Notes: a model not told the origin generated them from the sequence alone. Shown: positions 36,484 to 45,771, numbered from the stretch's first letter. The stretch is DNA of 64,000 nt from Saccharomycopsis phalli (GCA_020342235.1 CP073214.1:1426001-1490000), one strand, 5' to 3'. Translations and numbers: made by a program.

Positions 36484-37582
36484 ATGTTCAAAACAGTAGC
36501 CACAAGAGTAAGTAGACCAGCTACGCATCCGCACACTAACTCAGAACCTTGTTAGAAGCTTTGCCACCGAGGCTTCGTTGCCAAAAGAATACGGCGGGCG
36601 CTTTGACGTGACCTTGATTCCGGGCGACGGTATTGGCGAGGAAATCACCAACTCTGTGGTGGAGATTTTCAAAGCGGAACGTGTTCCGATCGACTGGGAG
36701 TTGATTCGCGGCGGCGAGGGCCATGATTTGGTCACCGAGGCTGTTGCCAGCTTGAAGAGAAACAAGGTGGGGCTCAAGGGAATTTTCCACACCCCAACGG
36801 ATATCGGCAAGAACTCGTTCAACGTGGCTCTCCGCAAGCAGTTGGACATCTATGCGTCCTTGACGTTGATCAAGAACATCCCAGGTGTCGACACAAAGTT
36901 GCAAGACATTGACATTGCCTTGATCCGGGAAAACACCGAGGGTGAGTACTCTGGTTTGGAGCACCAGTCGGTTCCTGGTGTGGTCGAGTCGTTGAAGATC
37001 ATCACAAAGTACAAGTCCGAGCGTATTGCCAAGTTTGCCTTTGACTTTGCCTTGAAAAACGGCCGCAAGAAGGTCACTGCTGTCCACAAGGCCAACATCA
37101 TGAAGTTGGGCGACGGTTTGTTCCGTTCTACCGTCCAGGAAGTCGGCCGTGACTACCAGGGAATCGAGGTCGACACCATTATCGTCGACAACGCCTCGAT
37201 GCAGGCGGTTTCCCGGCCTCAGCAGTTTGACGTTTTGGTGACGCCAAACTTGTACGGAAGCATCTTGTCCAACATCGGCGCCGCCTTGATTGGCGGACCG
37301 GGATTGGTGCCAGGCGCAAATTTCGGCCGTGAGCACGCGGTTTTCGAGCCGGGATGCCGTCATGTTGGATTGGACATCCAGGGCAAGCACGTGGCCAATC
37401 CTACCGCCATGATCTTGTCGTCGACGTTGTTGTTGCGCCACTTGGGCTTGGATGCAAATGCCGACCGCATCTCCAACGCAGTATACTCGGTTTTGAAGGA
37501 GGGGAAGGTCCGTACCCAGGACATTGGTGGGTCTGCCACTACTGAGGAGTTTACCAAGGCTGTTTTGGACCAGTTGGATTAG
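36484..37582 (+). CDS. IDH1: Idh1, NAD-isocitrate dehydrogenase regulatory subunit (one intron)
   Basis: Exons 36484-36507 and 36545-37582 give 353 residues beginning MFKTVATRNLVRSFATEAS, a clean mitochondrial presequence, then LPKEYGGRFDVTLIPGDGIG. Hallmarks are ALRKQLDIYASL, IRENTEGEYSGLEHQSVPGVVESLK, TAVHKANIMKLGDGLFR, VDNASMQAV and NIGAALIGGPGLVPGANFG. The RKQLD form instead of the catalytic RN(V)xLD pattern and overall match to S. cerevisiae Idh1 point to the AMP-binding regulatory subunit of the octameric TCA-cycle enzyme. Without splicing, translation from 36484 would stop after 24 codons. Leucine is almost always TTG and no CTG was seen, which suggests high expression. The neighbours WDR89-like, BDP1 and RCM1 also lie near IDH1 (YNL037C) in S. 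cerevisiae. Confidence 0.94.
36508..36544 (+). other. 37-nt spliceosomal intron of IDH1
   Basis: Donor GTAAGT, branch site CACTAAC (36534-36540) and acceptor TCAG ending only 5 nt after the branch adenosine. The next AG (36555) would put the coding sequence out of frame, so the near AG must be used. Unusually short overall and in branch-to-acceptor distance. Confidence 0.85.
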
Positions 37583-37711
37583 ATAATATATGAGGAGGAT
37601 GCATTTGTAGTGGGAATTAACGTTGATAATCCATCAAATGGTGGTACAATCCAGACTTTGGACTTTTACCAAACTTCCGTCACCAAGCAATGGTCTACCA
37701 TTTCGTTTTCA

Positions 37712-37930
37712 ACTTGTGTTTTTCATTACTTTTCATTTAAACTTGTTTTTCATTACTTTTCATTACTTTTCATTTAAACTCGTTTTTCGTTACTTTTCAT
37801 TTAAACTTGTTTTTCATTACTTTTCATTTAAACTTGTCGTTCATTACTTTTCATTTAAACTTGTTTTTCATTACTTTTCATTTAAACTTGTTTTTCATTA
37901 CTTTCATTTAAACTTGTCTTTCATTACTTT
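37712..37930. repeat. Minisatellite, 27 bp x 8, 3' of IDH1
   Basis: ACTTGTTTTTCATTACTTTTCATTTAA is repeated about eight times, one unit shorter and one carrying an extra TTTTCATTAC. It starts about 130 bp after the IDH1 stop. The rest of the stretch to 38642 has no gene. Confidence 0.88.
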
Positions 37931-38325
37931 TCCGTTTTAATCAGTGACATGCTCCAAATTTGAGGTTGTGGTACCTACCTCGGACAATATAACTGAGAAT
38001 AAAAGACAATTTCTCAATAGCAATATAACGTAGTTGTAGAAGCATATTTGTCAAACGATTTTTTAAATATCCGCAAGATGTTTTAATACCACGGTCAATT
38101 TCTCCATCTTGCGCAGCACATCTGTCCATTGGATATAGTAAAGCCATTACTGCAAGTGAAATGTCCACAGTTATTCCAGGATAATAATAATGATAATTAT
38201 CCAAGGCTATAGCTATACTAGGCTTCCAGAGGAGATTTATACCTTGCCGTCTACGACCAGTGACTTGAGCCACACCCCAGGGCAATGCCAATTGTAATGT
38301 CTGTATGTAGTGCATTGTGTTGGAT

Positions 38326-38525
38326 ATTCTGATATTCTGATATTCTAACATTCTGATATTCTAACATTCTAACATTCTAACATTCTGATAATCTATCTAC
38401 TCTGTTAATCTATCCATTCTGTTAATCTGTCTACATCCTGTACATTTCATTAATCTGTTCTTCCATTCTATCTGCTCTTCCATTCTATCTGCTCTTCCAT
38501 TCTATGCCCTTCCATTCTACTCATT
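38326..38525. repeat. Short tandem repeats 3' of the WDR89-like gene
   Basis: ATTCTGATATTCTAAC-like units (38326-38391) and TTCCATTCTATCTGCTC x 3 (38459-38510). No open frame or other signal. Confidence 0.75.
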
Positions 38526-38642
38526 CCATGCCCTTGCAAGTCAACCTCAACAAGCAATCACCAACTCAAAATTCATCCCACTCAAAAAATCACCGCCTTT
38601 GAGTAGACACCATAAAGCACTCACCATTCTCCAACCAATCAC

Positions 38643-39659
38643 TCAATACGGCTTGAACCGATGCTTGGAAATCTTACCCTCCTTGTGCTTATGCTTATGC
38701 TTCTTCTCCTTCACCTCCCACACAACAAGATTGCCGTCCTCTCCACCAGTGACAATTCTACTAGGACTGCTCCTTACAGAGTACAAACACCGCGCAATCT
38801 CATCACCATGCGGCCGAGGCAATACCGCCAACGGCCGGCCCACAGCCTCATTTTCAAATTTCAAAAGCTTCACCTGGTTCACGGTTCCCACTGAACCCAC
38901 GGCAATACTGCCATTGTACACATCAATCACATACTCACACCCCCATTTTTCGCGGACATCGCCAAAATCCTTGTCCTTGACCAACTCCACCGACTCGTCG
39001 TTGGTGACGTCACTCAATTCGTGGATGCCAAACGTCGCCATGTGCAGCACACTGTACATCCGGTGATGGTTCAACCATCCGGCCAGAGCCACCGACGACG
39101 AATTGACCACCTGAAACAACATATCGTCCTCCAACGCCTCGGCCAAGTTGTACACATTGAGACACCCGTCGGTCGACCCCGAAAGAAGCATTTCGCGGTT
39201 CGTTGGATGGTACTGGAGCGCAGTGACGTCATCATGCTGGGTCTCTACAATCGCCCGGCTGTCTTTTGCGTTCCTCTGGTCCCAAATATAAATGGCAGTT
39301 TCCTGGCCCACAAGCTCGGTGCCTCCAACCACCAGGCCATGGCCCGAAGTTATGGAGAGAAATGGGAGGTTTTTGGGGCTCAAAAACGTCGCAGCCGGCG
39401 ACTTATTGCTGGTCCGAACGTCCCAGAGCTTCACTCCGTCGGCACCACAGGTTAGAAGTGTGTCCTCGTCGACTTTTTGGAGCTTTGAGATGGAGTCGCT
39501 GTGGGCTTTGAATTCGCCCAAGGAGGCCATTTTCTCTAATGAGTACATTTTTACAGTTCCATTGGAAAGCGAACACGCAATTGCAGAGCCATTGCTGAAA
39601 TCAGCAATGTCCAACACCCAATCATTGCCGTGATTCCATTGATGCAATTTTGTCGTCAT
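38643..39659 (-). CDS. WD40-repeat protein, WDR89-like (YNL035C type)
   Basis: 338 residues from the ATG at 39659 (MTTKLHQWNHGNDWVLDI), forming about six WD repeats: GTVKMYSLEK, GADGVKLWDVR, TAIYIWDQR, GSTDGCLNVYNL and TGGEDGNLVVWEV. It ends in a basic, probably nuclear KEKKHKHKHKEGK tail. The match in size and layout is to the nuclear WD40 protein YNL035C/WDR89, whose exact job is not well defined. The frame remains open far upstream on the opposite strand of BDP1, but that part is only the mirror of the low-complexity BDP1 N-terminus. It shares a 91-bp divergent promoter with BDP1. Confidence 0.85.
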   Translation of the reverse strand: MTTKLHQWNHGNDWVLDIADFSNGSAIACSLSNGTVKMYSLEKMASLGEFKAHSDSISKLQKVDEDTLLTCGADGVKLWDVRTSNKSPAATFLSPKNLPFLSITSGHGLVVGGTELVGQETAIYIWDQRNAKDSRAIVETQHDDVTALQYHPTNREMLLSGSTDGCLNVYNLAEALEDDMLFQVVNSSSVALAGWLNHHRMYSVLHMATFGIHELSDVTNDESVELVKDKDFGDVREKWGCEYVIDVYNGSIAVGSVGTVNQVKLLKFENEAVGRPLAVLPRPHGDEIARCLYSVRSSPSRIVTGGEDGNLVVWEVKEKKHKHKHKEGKISKHRFKPY

Positions 39660-39750
39660 AATGTCCCGAGGCCAAGCCCCACGCGAAAATTTGTTGTGGT
39701 CACGTGAGGTCTGCACGTTAGAGAAGGAGCACGTTTGGAGGAGCACAAGC
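39660..39750. promoter_or_regulatory. 91-bp divergent promoter with CACGTG (WDR89-like gene / BDP1)
   Basis: A single CACGTG at 39701-39706 (GTCACGTGAG) sits at the middle of the gap between the two start codons, 41 bp from one and 45 bp from the other. Confidence 0.5.
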
Positions 39751-42036
39751 ATGAGTTTTATTAGCAAGACTGGGACAAAGTTTACACCCAAGGTAAAGAA
39801 TCGGAGACGAATTGTGGCGGACAAGGATGCGAGTGTGGTGAGTAGCGACGGAAACGCGTCGGGGAAAGTGTCAAAGGAGGTGCTGAATGAGGTGCTGAAG
39901 GAAGGACCAAATGAAGGATCAAATGAAGGACCAAAGGAAGGATCAAAGGAAGGATCAAATGAAGGACCAAATGAAGGACCAAAGGAAGGATCAAAGGAAA
40001 TGCCAAATGAAGTGATTGGTAAACAGTTAAACACATCAACAAATGAGCTGAGGCCAAGTAGTTTAGGCAAAGATATGGAAAAAGAGACCAATGGAGGTAC
40101 TGGAAAAATGGCTAGTGACGTTGCATCAGATCATGGGTTGGATCAGAAAGCAACCGATAAACTGGTTAATACAGATGCTAGTGAATCTACAAATATCCAA
40201 GGAGACTTCACTGGAGATTTTACAAAAACCCAGGCAGCTTTCACCCAAAATTCCACCCAAGGAGACTCCACCTTGGTTCCATCCCAGGAAAACTCTTCCT
40301 TCAGCTCAAACGACCCATCTACTTTGGTAGACAACCCCGTTGATGCCGCTCCTTCAATCAAACTACTCTCTAGCACCTCGCGTCGATCGTCCATTAGCGG
40401 TGCCGATATCAGCAAAACCAAACGACTTTCTTCCATTTCGCGGCTCGAAGACCCTGTTCCCGAAATCAAAAAGCTGAAGAAACGCCGCCTTGAAAGTGGT
40501 GTATTGAGCGTGAAAAACTTGATTCGTCGCCGAGAAACAGAAGAGGTACCTGGAAAGCCCGTGAAGCCTTTGGGTAAAGGTAAGCTGATTAGTTTGAGTA
40601 AGCTAATGGCAGAATCTAGTAAGCCAATACAGCCAGTGAACCCAGTCCGGCCTATTAATCTGGTAAATTTGGTCAAACCAACAAATCTAGCCCGACCAAT
40701 CAAACCAACAAATCTAGCCCGACCAATCAAACCAACAAATCCAGCGCAGCAAAAATCAAACAACCCCGACGAGCCTTCATCCAGATACGATGAAGAACTA
40801 TATCTTCTAGCGACAGAAGACGACGATGGAAAAAACCACGCGGAAATCGTCACCGGAGGAGGCTCGCAAATCAACAAAATCGAGCTTCGCGATTTCACAA
40901 AAGACATTGATCCTAACGACAAGAACTACGCGGTGGTGCTTCATCCATGGAAGAAGAAAATGAAGCGGATCTCATTGGACGACTACAAGCGATTTGAATC
41001 TGTCTTTGGTGGACAGGTGAAGATCTCGAACCTCAAGCAAATCCCGCGCGGCATTTCAGCTGTCAATGCGTCGTTGCTCGACAATTTTGTTTTGGACGAA
41101 GACGAGTTCACAATCGCAGACTTGTGCAACCCACAGCTTCCAATAGGAGAAGTCTCGGAGAACTTTCAGCTAGCCAAGGAAGCTGCTCGAAAAAAACGGC
41201 AGGAAGCGGCCCGTCGGCGAGTTCTACGGAAGGAGGCTCGTGAGCGGAAGATGTCGTACGAGACGCTTTTACAGGAGCAAGATCTCAGTCCTGAGGAGAA
41301 AAAACGGCGGGAAACTGACAGTGCGGATGGACAGATGAAGCAGGAAGAAGACAAGTTGACGAGAGATGAGGACTCTCTCAAGATTCAGGTGTCTTCTGAA
41401 GGCACATGGATGATCAACGAAGAGTCGCAGCAGATTGAAACACGGGCGAACTTGGCCAATGGCCGAGAGAAGGTGTTTGAGAACCAGAATCCGTTTGAAA
41501 ATCCCGTGCACTCTGGGTCGTTTCGCAAGAACCATTACACGGACCGTTGGACGTTGGACGAGACGATTTTGTTCTACAAGAGTCTTTCGACTTGGGGCAC
41601 TGATTTTGCTGTCATTGCCGAGCTTTTTCCGCACCGGAATCGTCGCCAGGTGAAGCTGAAGTTTTCGGTGGAGGAGAAGAAAAACCTTCCGTTGGTGGAG
41701 TTGGCGTTGGCCAACAAGCTTCCTCCGGACTTTGAAGGATACGTTGATTCGATTAACCGAGGCAAACACGTTGCGGAGCAGCGGACGTTCCAGAGCGTGG
41801 AAGAATTCAATGCGGATTTGGCGCGATTACGGAGCAAACACGATCTGGAATTGGCGGTGATGAAGCAGGAACAGGAACGTGCAAAGCTAGATGACATGGA
41901 GCAGGAGAAGCAAAAGCAAGAGAAGAAGCAGGACGAGTTTGGCCGGCGCAAGTTGACGTACAAGGAAAAGGTCCAGAATTTACGGGAGCATGAGGAAGTA
42001 ATTGGCAGTCTAGACGATGTGAAGCCCGGGATTTGA
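39751..42036 (+). CDS. BDP1: Bdp1 (TFIIIB B'' subunit), RNA polymerase III initiation factor
   Basis: 761 residues starting MSFISKTGTKFTPKVKNRRRI, the conserved Bdp1 N-terminal motif. The SANT domain is at about 595-650 (YTDRWTLDETILFYKSLSTWGTDFAVIAELFPHRNRRQVK), followed by the Bdp1-type segment EEKKNLPLVELALANKLPPDFEGYV. Bdp1 joins TBP and Brf1 to form TFIIIB, which opens tRNA and 5S promoters. The N-terminal third contains a 12-bp repeat array coding for GPNEGSNEGPKEGSKE modules (39897-39995), and a 27-bp repeat gives TNLARPIKP copies (40675-40740). The start at 39751 is preferred over 39661, which would run through the CACGTG promoter site. S. cerevisiae BDP1 is YNL039W, two genes from IDH1. 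Confidence 0.95.
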   Translation: MSFISKTGTKFTPKVKNRRRIVADKDASVVSSDGNASGKVSKEVLNEVLKEGPNEGSNEGPKEGSKEGSNEGPNEGPKEGSKEMPNEVIGKQLNTSTNELRPSSLGKDMEKETNGGTGKMASDVASDHGLDQKATDKLVNTDASESTNIQGDFTGDFTKTQAAFTQNSTQGDSTLVPSQENSSFSSNDPSTLVDNPVDAAPSIKLLSSTSRRSSISGADISKTKRLSSISRLEDPVPEIKKLKKRRLESGVLSVKNLIRRRETEEVPGKPVKPLGKGKLISLSKLMAESSKPIQPVNPVRPINLVNLVKPTNLARPIKPTNLARPIKPTNPAQQKSNNPDEPSSRYDEELYLLATEDDDGKNHAEIVTGGGSQINKIELRDFTKDIDPNDKNYAVVLHPWKKKMKRISLDDYKRFESVFGGQVKISNLKQIPRGISAVNASLLDNFVLDEDEFTIADLCNPQLPIGEVSENFQLAKEAARKKRQEAARRRVLRKEARERKMSYETLLQEQDLSPEEKKRRETDSADGQMKQEEDKLTRDEDSLKIQVSSEGTWMINEESQQIETRANLANGREKVFENQNPFENPVHSGSFRKNHYTDRWTLDETILFYKSLSTWGTDFAVIAELFPHRNRRQVKLKFSVEEKKNLPLVELALANKLPPDFEGYVDSINRGKHVAEQRTFQSVEEFNADLARLRSKHDLELAVMKQEQERAKLDDMEQEKQKQEKKQDEFGRRKLTYKEKVQNLREHEEVIGSLDDVKPGI
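39897..39995. repeat. 12-bp tandem repeat in BDP1 (NEGP/KEGS modules)
   Basis: GGACCAAATGAA and GGATCAAAGGAA type units, about eight copies in frame, encode an acidic, glycine-spaced disordered segment. Variants are arranged as a duplicated block. Confidence 0.88.
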
Positions 42037-42301
42037 CGGGTATTTTAAAAGAGCATGGCTAGAACCACCATGGACCGTCTGATGAATTTTACAATGAATA
42101 TTTGCCCATTGTGTACTCTGACGCCTGCTCCATGGTGCTGACAGGATCCCTTGTTTCAAGCGGGTCAACTTTATTGTGCTGACAGGATTCCTCGTTTCAA
42201 GCCGGCTAACTTTGTTGTGTTGAAACACTTGTCGGGCCACCTGACTGGTCCTGCATAAAATAAGACAAGGAGTTTGGCCGACCCCTGCCGCGTGGATCTG
42301 C

Positions 42302-42309
42302 TTACCCGG
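42302..42309 (+). promoter_or_regulatory. TTACCCGG site upstream of secreted Ser-rich protein 1
   Basis: Exact Reb1-type octamer 40-64 bp upstream of the two candidate start codons at 42349 and 42373. A TTTAAAA element follows at 42318. Confidence 0.45.
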
Positions 42310-42372
42310 CCGCCTCATTTAAAAAGGGGCCGAGGCCCGTCACTTTTGATGGATATTTTTTACAAGACCCAA

Positions 42373-42891
42373 ATGTTCAACTTCCTAGTCTCGCTTTTTT
42401 TTCTTATCCACATTGCGATCGCTGATGATATCGTGAACAAGGCTATTATATTTGACGTGGTCACCGCCACTTTGACCGTCACGCCTGGTCAGCCGGTTGT
42501 GACTCCAACTCCAGCAGCGCCTTCCTATTCTGTCAAACAGACGACAGTGACGACCGTTTTCAACGATAACGGGGCTTTGACCACTGCCACGTCGACGATT
42601 AATCCACGAATTGTCCAGGGGGTTACCCTGTGGGTCACCGTTACTGCCGATGGGGCAAGTGCTTCAAACGCTGCGTCCGAGGCTTCCTCAGCTTCAAGTT
42701 CAGATTCAGCTTCAAGTTCAGATTCAGCTTCAAGCTCAGCTTCATCTTCTGAGGCAACCCCAGCTTCCTCAACTTCTTCGGACCCATCAGCCAGTGTTAA
42801 CGAGGCCAATGCTTCTTACGACTCCACTGACATTGTTACCGTTACTAGTTATGCCGATATTACTTACGGGATTTTGACCGTTACCGCCTAA
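42373..42891 (+). CDS. Small secreted Ser-rich cell-surface protein 1
   Basis: 172 residues from the ATG at 42373 (MFNFLVSLFFLIHIAIADD); an ATG at 42349 is also in frame and would add eight residues. A signal peptide ends after IAIA. The mature part has alternating Thr/Val-rich strands (VVTATLTVTPGQPVVTPTP, TTVTTVFNDNGALTTATSTI), a Ser/Ala block with 18-bp repeats (SDSASS, 42700-42740), and a Thr/Val end (DIVTVTSYADITYGILTVTA). There is no GPI-attachment tail and no cysteine, so it is probably a loosely bound, O-mannosylated wall protein or a secreted protein. I do not recognise a family. The gene downstream is similar in style, suggesting an old tandem pair. Confidence 0.65.
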   Translation: MFNFLVSLFFLIHIAIADDIVNKAIIFDVVTATLTVTPGQPVVTPTPAAPSYSVKQTTVTTVFNDNGALTTATSTINPRIVQGVTLWVTVTADGASASNAASEASSASSSDSASSSDSASSSASSSEATPASSTSSDPSASVNEANASYDSTDIVTVTSYADITYGILTVTA

Positions 42892-42982
42892 TGATATATA
42901 ATTAATGCATCCGATTTTTACACTTGTATTGTGCACTTTGATTTTACACGGTATTGCACTGTATTTGCAGCATATTTACACT

Positions 42983-43062
42983 GTATTTACCCTTCTATTT
43001 TTACCCTTCTATTTTTACCCTTCTATTTTTACCCTTCTATTTTTACCCTTCTATTTTTACAC
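42983..43062. repeat. 14-bp tandem array, about 5 copies
   Basis: TACCCTTCTATTTT repeated in the gap between the two secreted-protein genes, followed by a diverged TTACACCGTACTTTT copy. Confidence 0.88.
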
Positions 43063-43155
43063 CGTACTTTTCCACGTTACTTTTTCCCTTTAAACTTTTA
43101 TTTCACTCCTTCCTCGTCTCGAGTTTCCGCGTTTCATCATGTCTCACCACTCAAA

Positions 43156-43163
43156 TTACCCGG
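43156..43163 (+). promoter_or_regulatory. TTACCCGG site upstream of secreted Ser-rich protein 2
   Basis: Reb1-type octamer 115 bp upstream of the start codon at 43271, in the same relative setting as for the preceding gene. Confidence 0.45.
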
Positions 43164-43270
43164 ACAAGGACCCTGGAAGTACCATGGACAAGTCAACATC
43201 AGAGTAGCGAATATTACGTATATATTAAAACAATCTTCCCTCGTAAAATGCCCTTGTTTTTCATAGTATC

Positions 43271-44047
43271 ATGCTCTTTTTGCTTTATTTCATCTTGGGC
43301 GCAAATGCCCTCGCCGAAAACCTTCAGACAATTGAATCGGCTGCAACTTATACTCTGGAAATCACCACCGTCACTACAATCAGTGAGTCTTTGGTGGTCA
43401 ATTTAGTCTCGGAAATTGTTCAAGTCACAATGAACAAGGAAATCATCACTGTTCAGGAGGATGTTGTGAGTGCATTGGCTTACACTACCTTGTCGACTGT
43501 ACCTGTGGACAGCTCCAAGGCTAGTCCAAGTCAATCTGCCGAAGCTAGTTCAAGTCAATCTGCCGAAGCTAGTCCAAGTCAATCTGGGTCTTCTAGTTCT
43601 GTTTCCACCGTCGATTCACTGGCTGCATCACTGGTTACACCGACTACACCTCTGGCTACTTCCAATGTTGCAAATTCCATTCCAAGTAATGCGCCAATAA
43701 AAGGATATGTCCATCTAAACCCGGGACAAAGTCCTGAATATATAAATGAGGACGTGCGTTTGAGTGGTCAGTCTAAGCCAAGCCCTTCTACTACAAATAA
43801 GCCAACAATGACTAGTCAAAGTACAAGTCAGGCCAACAGTCAATCTAGTCAGGCCAGCACCGCAGTTAACAGAGATGTCAGCAGCCAATCTGGTCAAACT
43901 AGCCAATCTAGTCAAACTAGTCAACCTAGCCAACCTAGCCAATCTAGCCAAAATACCCCGTCACAACCTTTCATCTCAGGAAACCCAACACCCAAAGGAA
44001 CAGTGAACCTCACCCCAGGTAAGGGCGCCCTGTTCCACAACAACTAA
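43271..44047 (+). CDS. Small secreted Ser/Gln-rich cell-surface protein 2
   Basis: 258 residues with a short signal peptide (MLFLLYFILGANALA), then a Thr/Val/Glu region (YTLEITTVTTISESLVVNL), a 24-bp repeat coding for (S/A)SPSQSAE modules (43520-43590), and a Ser/Gln/Pro tract (about 170-235) of SSQTSQPSQ units. A short motif occurs twice, KGYVHLNPGQSPEYIN near residue 140 and KGTVNLTPGKGALFHN at the very end, with the pattern KGxVxLxPGxxxxxxN. There is no cysteine and no GPI tail. This is a likely O-glycosylated secreted or wall protein of unknown role, paired with the gene upstream. The composition resembles fungal adhesin stalks, but no adhesin ligand domain is seen. Confidence 0.65.
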   Translation: MLFLLYFILGANALAENLQTIESAATYTLEITTVTTISESLVVNLVSEIVQVTMNKEIITVQEDVVSALAYTTLSTVPVDSSKASPSQSAEASSSQSAEASPSQSGSSSSVSTVDSLAASLVTPTTPLATSNVANSIPSNAPIKGYVHLNPGQSPEYINEDVRLSGQSKPSPSTTNKPTMTSQSTSQANSQSSQASTAVNRDVSSQSGQTSQSSQTSQPSQPSQSSQNTPSQPFISGNPTPKGTVNLTPGKGALFHNN

Positions 44048-44162
44048 CTGGAATCTACATTTTTATAGAGATAATAGACACTGCAATATCGTAGCATGTA
44101 TGTAAATGCATAGTCAAGCACCATCGTGCGTGAAATCAGGCTGGACAATTTTTCTCTTCACC

Positions 44163-45533
44163 ATGCTTCTCTACTTTGAAAGTGAAAAGTTTCTTGAGCG
44201 CTCAAACGCCAGTTTAAGAACTCGGGTATTCGAGGCTGCGCTGAACAAGACCATAAAGACAAACCCCAAACATTTATATGCGTTAGTCGCCAGTACCACC
44301 AAGTACCAGCCATTTATCGAGACCATTGTAAAAAACTCAAAGGTCTTGAAACAGCCAAAAGTACCAAAGAAACTACTGTTCAACTTATGCGTGTTGCTTG
44401 TTCACGACTTGTTATTCACAAAATCAGGCCGGATCCAGTCGTCAAAGCATCCTATAAAGGACTTTATTGTCGCCAACAAAACCCGGCTCAAGTCGGAGCA
44501 CATCAAACTTAAATTGAAGCACAAGGTAAAGGATTTCCAGGAGTTGGTCCCTGAAGACGACAATAATGACGACTATACGCCGGTGCGGTGGTTCAGAGTC
44601 AACACCATTAAGGAGAGGCACCCAGAAACATTTGTTTCCAAGGACCTGTTGCTCAGCAAATTGGTGAAGGTGGATTCCTGGCAAGAGGTTTTGCCTGGTC
44701 CGGGAAACATTTACCACGACAAGCACATTCCAAATTTGTATGGTGTTCATCCCCTGGAAAAAATCATCAGCTCCTCGGCTTATAAGGACGGAAGTATCAT
44801 TATCCAGGACCGATCGTCGTGCTTTCCAGCTCATATTCTCAACCCAAAACCCGGTGACAAGATCATTGATAGCTGTGCCGCACCCGGAAACAAAACCACA
44901 CACGCCGCGAGTTATTTGCACAATTCCAAAAACTCAATGATTGCTTTTGAACGAAACCCAAATCGGGCAAAGACCCTAGGCAAGATGATCGCAGTGGCTG
45001 GTGCCCTGAAATGCGTCAAGGTAAAATGCGGCGACTTTACTGCTACTGATCCTGCGAAATTTCCCGAAATAGTGGGATTTATAGTCGACCCTTCATGCTC
45101 TGGAAGTGGGATCTTTGGCCGACTGGAAAATAAAGAGGCACATTCGGGAATCGTGGAGGAGGAAGCAATCTTGAATGCAGACAAGGAACGACTTGGAAAA
45201 TTGTCGTCGTTTCAATTTACAATTGTTCGTCATGCATTGAGTTTTCCAAATGCAAAAAAGCTCGTGTACCTGACATGCTCGATCCATCCCGAAGAAAATG
45301 AGCAGGTCGTCATTGATCTTCTCAATGATGGGAACGTCAAGAAACAGGGCTGGAAATTGTGCACCAGATCTGACGTCATTCCCACCTGGGAGAGACGCGG
45401 CTGGAAGTCAGAGTTTATTAATGCTCGTTTCAGTGAAGAGGAAGCCGAGACTTTATCACAGGGCTGTATACGAAGTCTTCCAAAGACCGATGGCGGTATT
45501 GGTTTTTTTGCTGCCGCTTTTGAGAGAGCTTAG
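44163..45533 (+). CDS. RCM1: Rcm1, 25S rRNA cytosine-C5 methyltransferase (NSUN5 family)
   Basis: 456 residues from the ATG at 44163 (MLLYFESEKFLE), matching Rcm1 throughout: KTNPKHLYALVAST, KHPIKDFIV, IIIQDRSSCFPAHILNPKPGD, the SAM loop DSCAAPGNKTTHAASY, FIVDPSCSGSGIFGR (motif IV cysteine), the catalytic-site segment TCSIHPEENEQVV, and CIRSLPKTDGGIGFFAAAFER. Rcm1 makes m5C2278 in 25S rRNA in S. cerevisiae. Three CTG codons fall where relatives have serine (44754 in HPxEKI, 45006 in AGAxK, 45270 in VYxTCS). The longer frame from 44106 adds only upstream sequence. S. cerevisiae RCM1 (YNL022C) is on the same chromosome arm as IDH1 and BDP1. Confidence 0.94.
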   Translation: MLLYFESEKFLERSNASLRTRVFEAALNKTIKTNPKHLYALVASTTKYQPFIETIVKNSKVLKQPKVPKKLLFNLCVLLVHDLLFTKSGRIQSSKHPIKDFIVANKTRLKSEHIKLKLKHKVKDFQELVPEDDNNDDYTPVRWFRVNTIKERHPETFVSKDLLLSKLVKVDSWQEVLPGPGNIYHDKHIPNLYGVHPLEKIISSSAYKDGSIIIQDRSSCFPAHILNPKPGDKIIDSCAAPGNKTTHAASYLHNSKNSMIAFERNPNRAKTLGKMIAVAGALKCVKVKCGDFTATDPAKFPEIVGFIVDPSCSGSGIFGRLENKEAHSGIVEEEAILNADKERLGKLSSFQFTIVRHALSFPNAKKLVYLTCSIHPEENEQVVIDLLNDGNVKKQGWKLCTRSDVIPTWERRGWKSEFINARFSEEEAETLSQGCIRSLPKTDGGIGFFAAAFERA

Positions 45534-45771
45534 TCAAGGACAAAGGGTATCCTAATGAATATTTCACGGGGACTAGTTTGCTGATACCTGAAGGTGATAT
45601 TCCTCCCAATAAAATTAATTTATATTATACTTATAGACCAATTGGTGGTTTGTGATGCTCTACAGGATCGTGAGAGTGATACTCCCATAGCTGCGCTCTT
45701 TGAAAAAGCCACAAGGAAGTAGAAAGTATGGCTTGAATTTTCAAACGATAATAACAACGTGTCTACTATAT

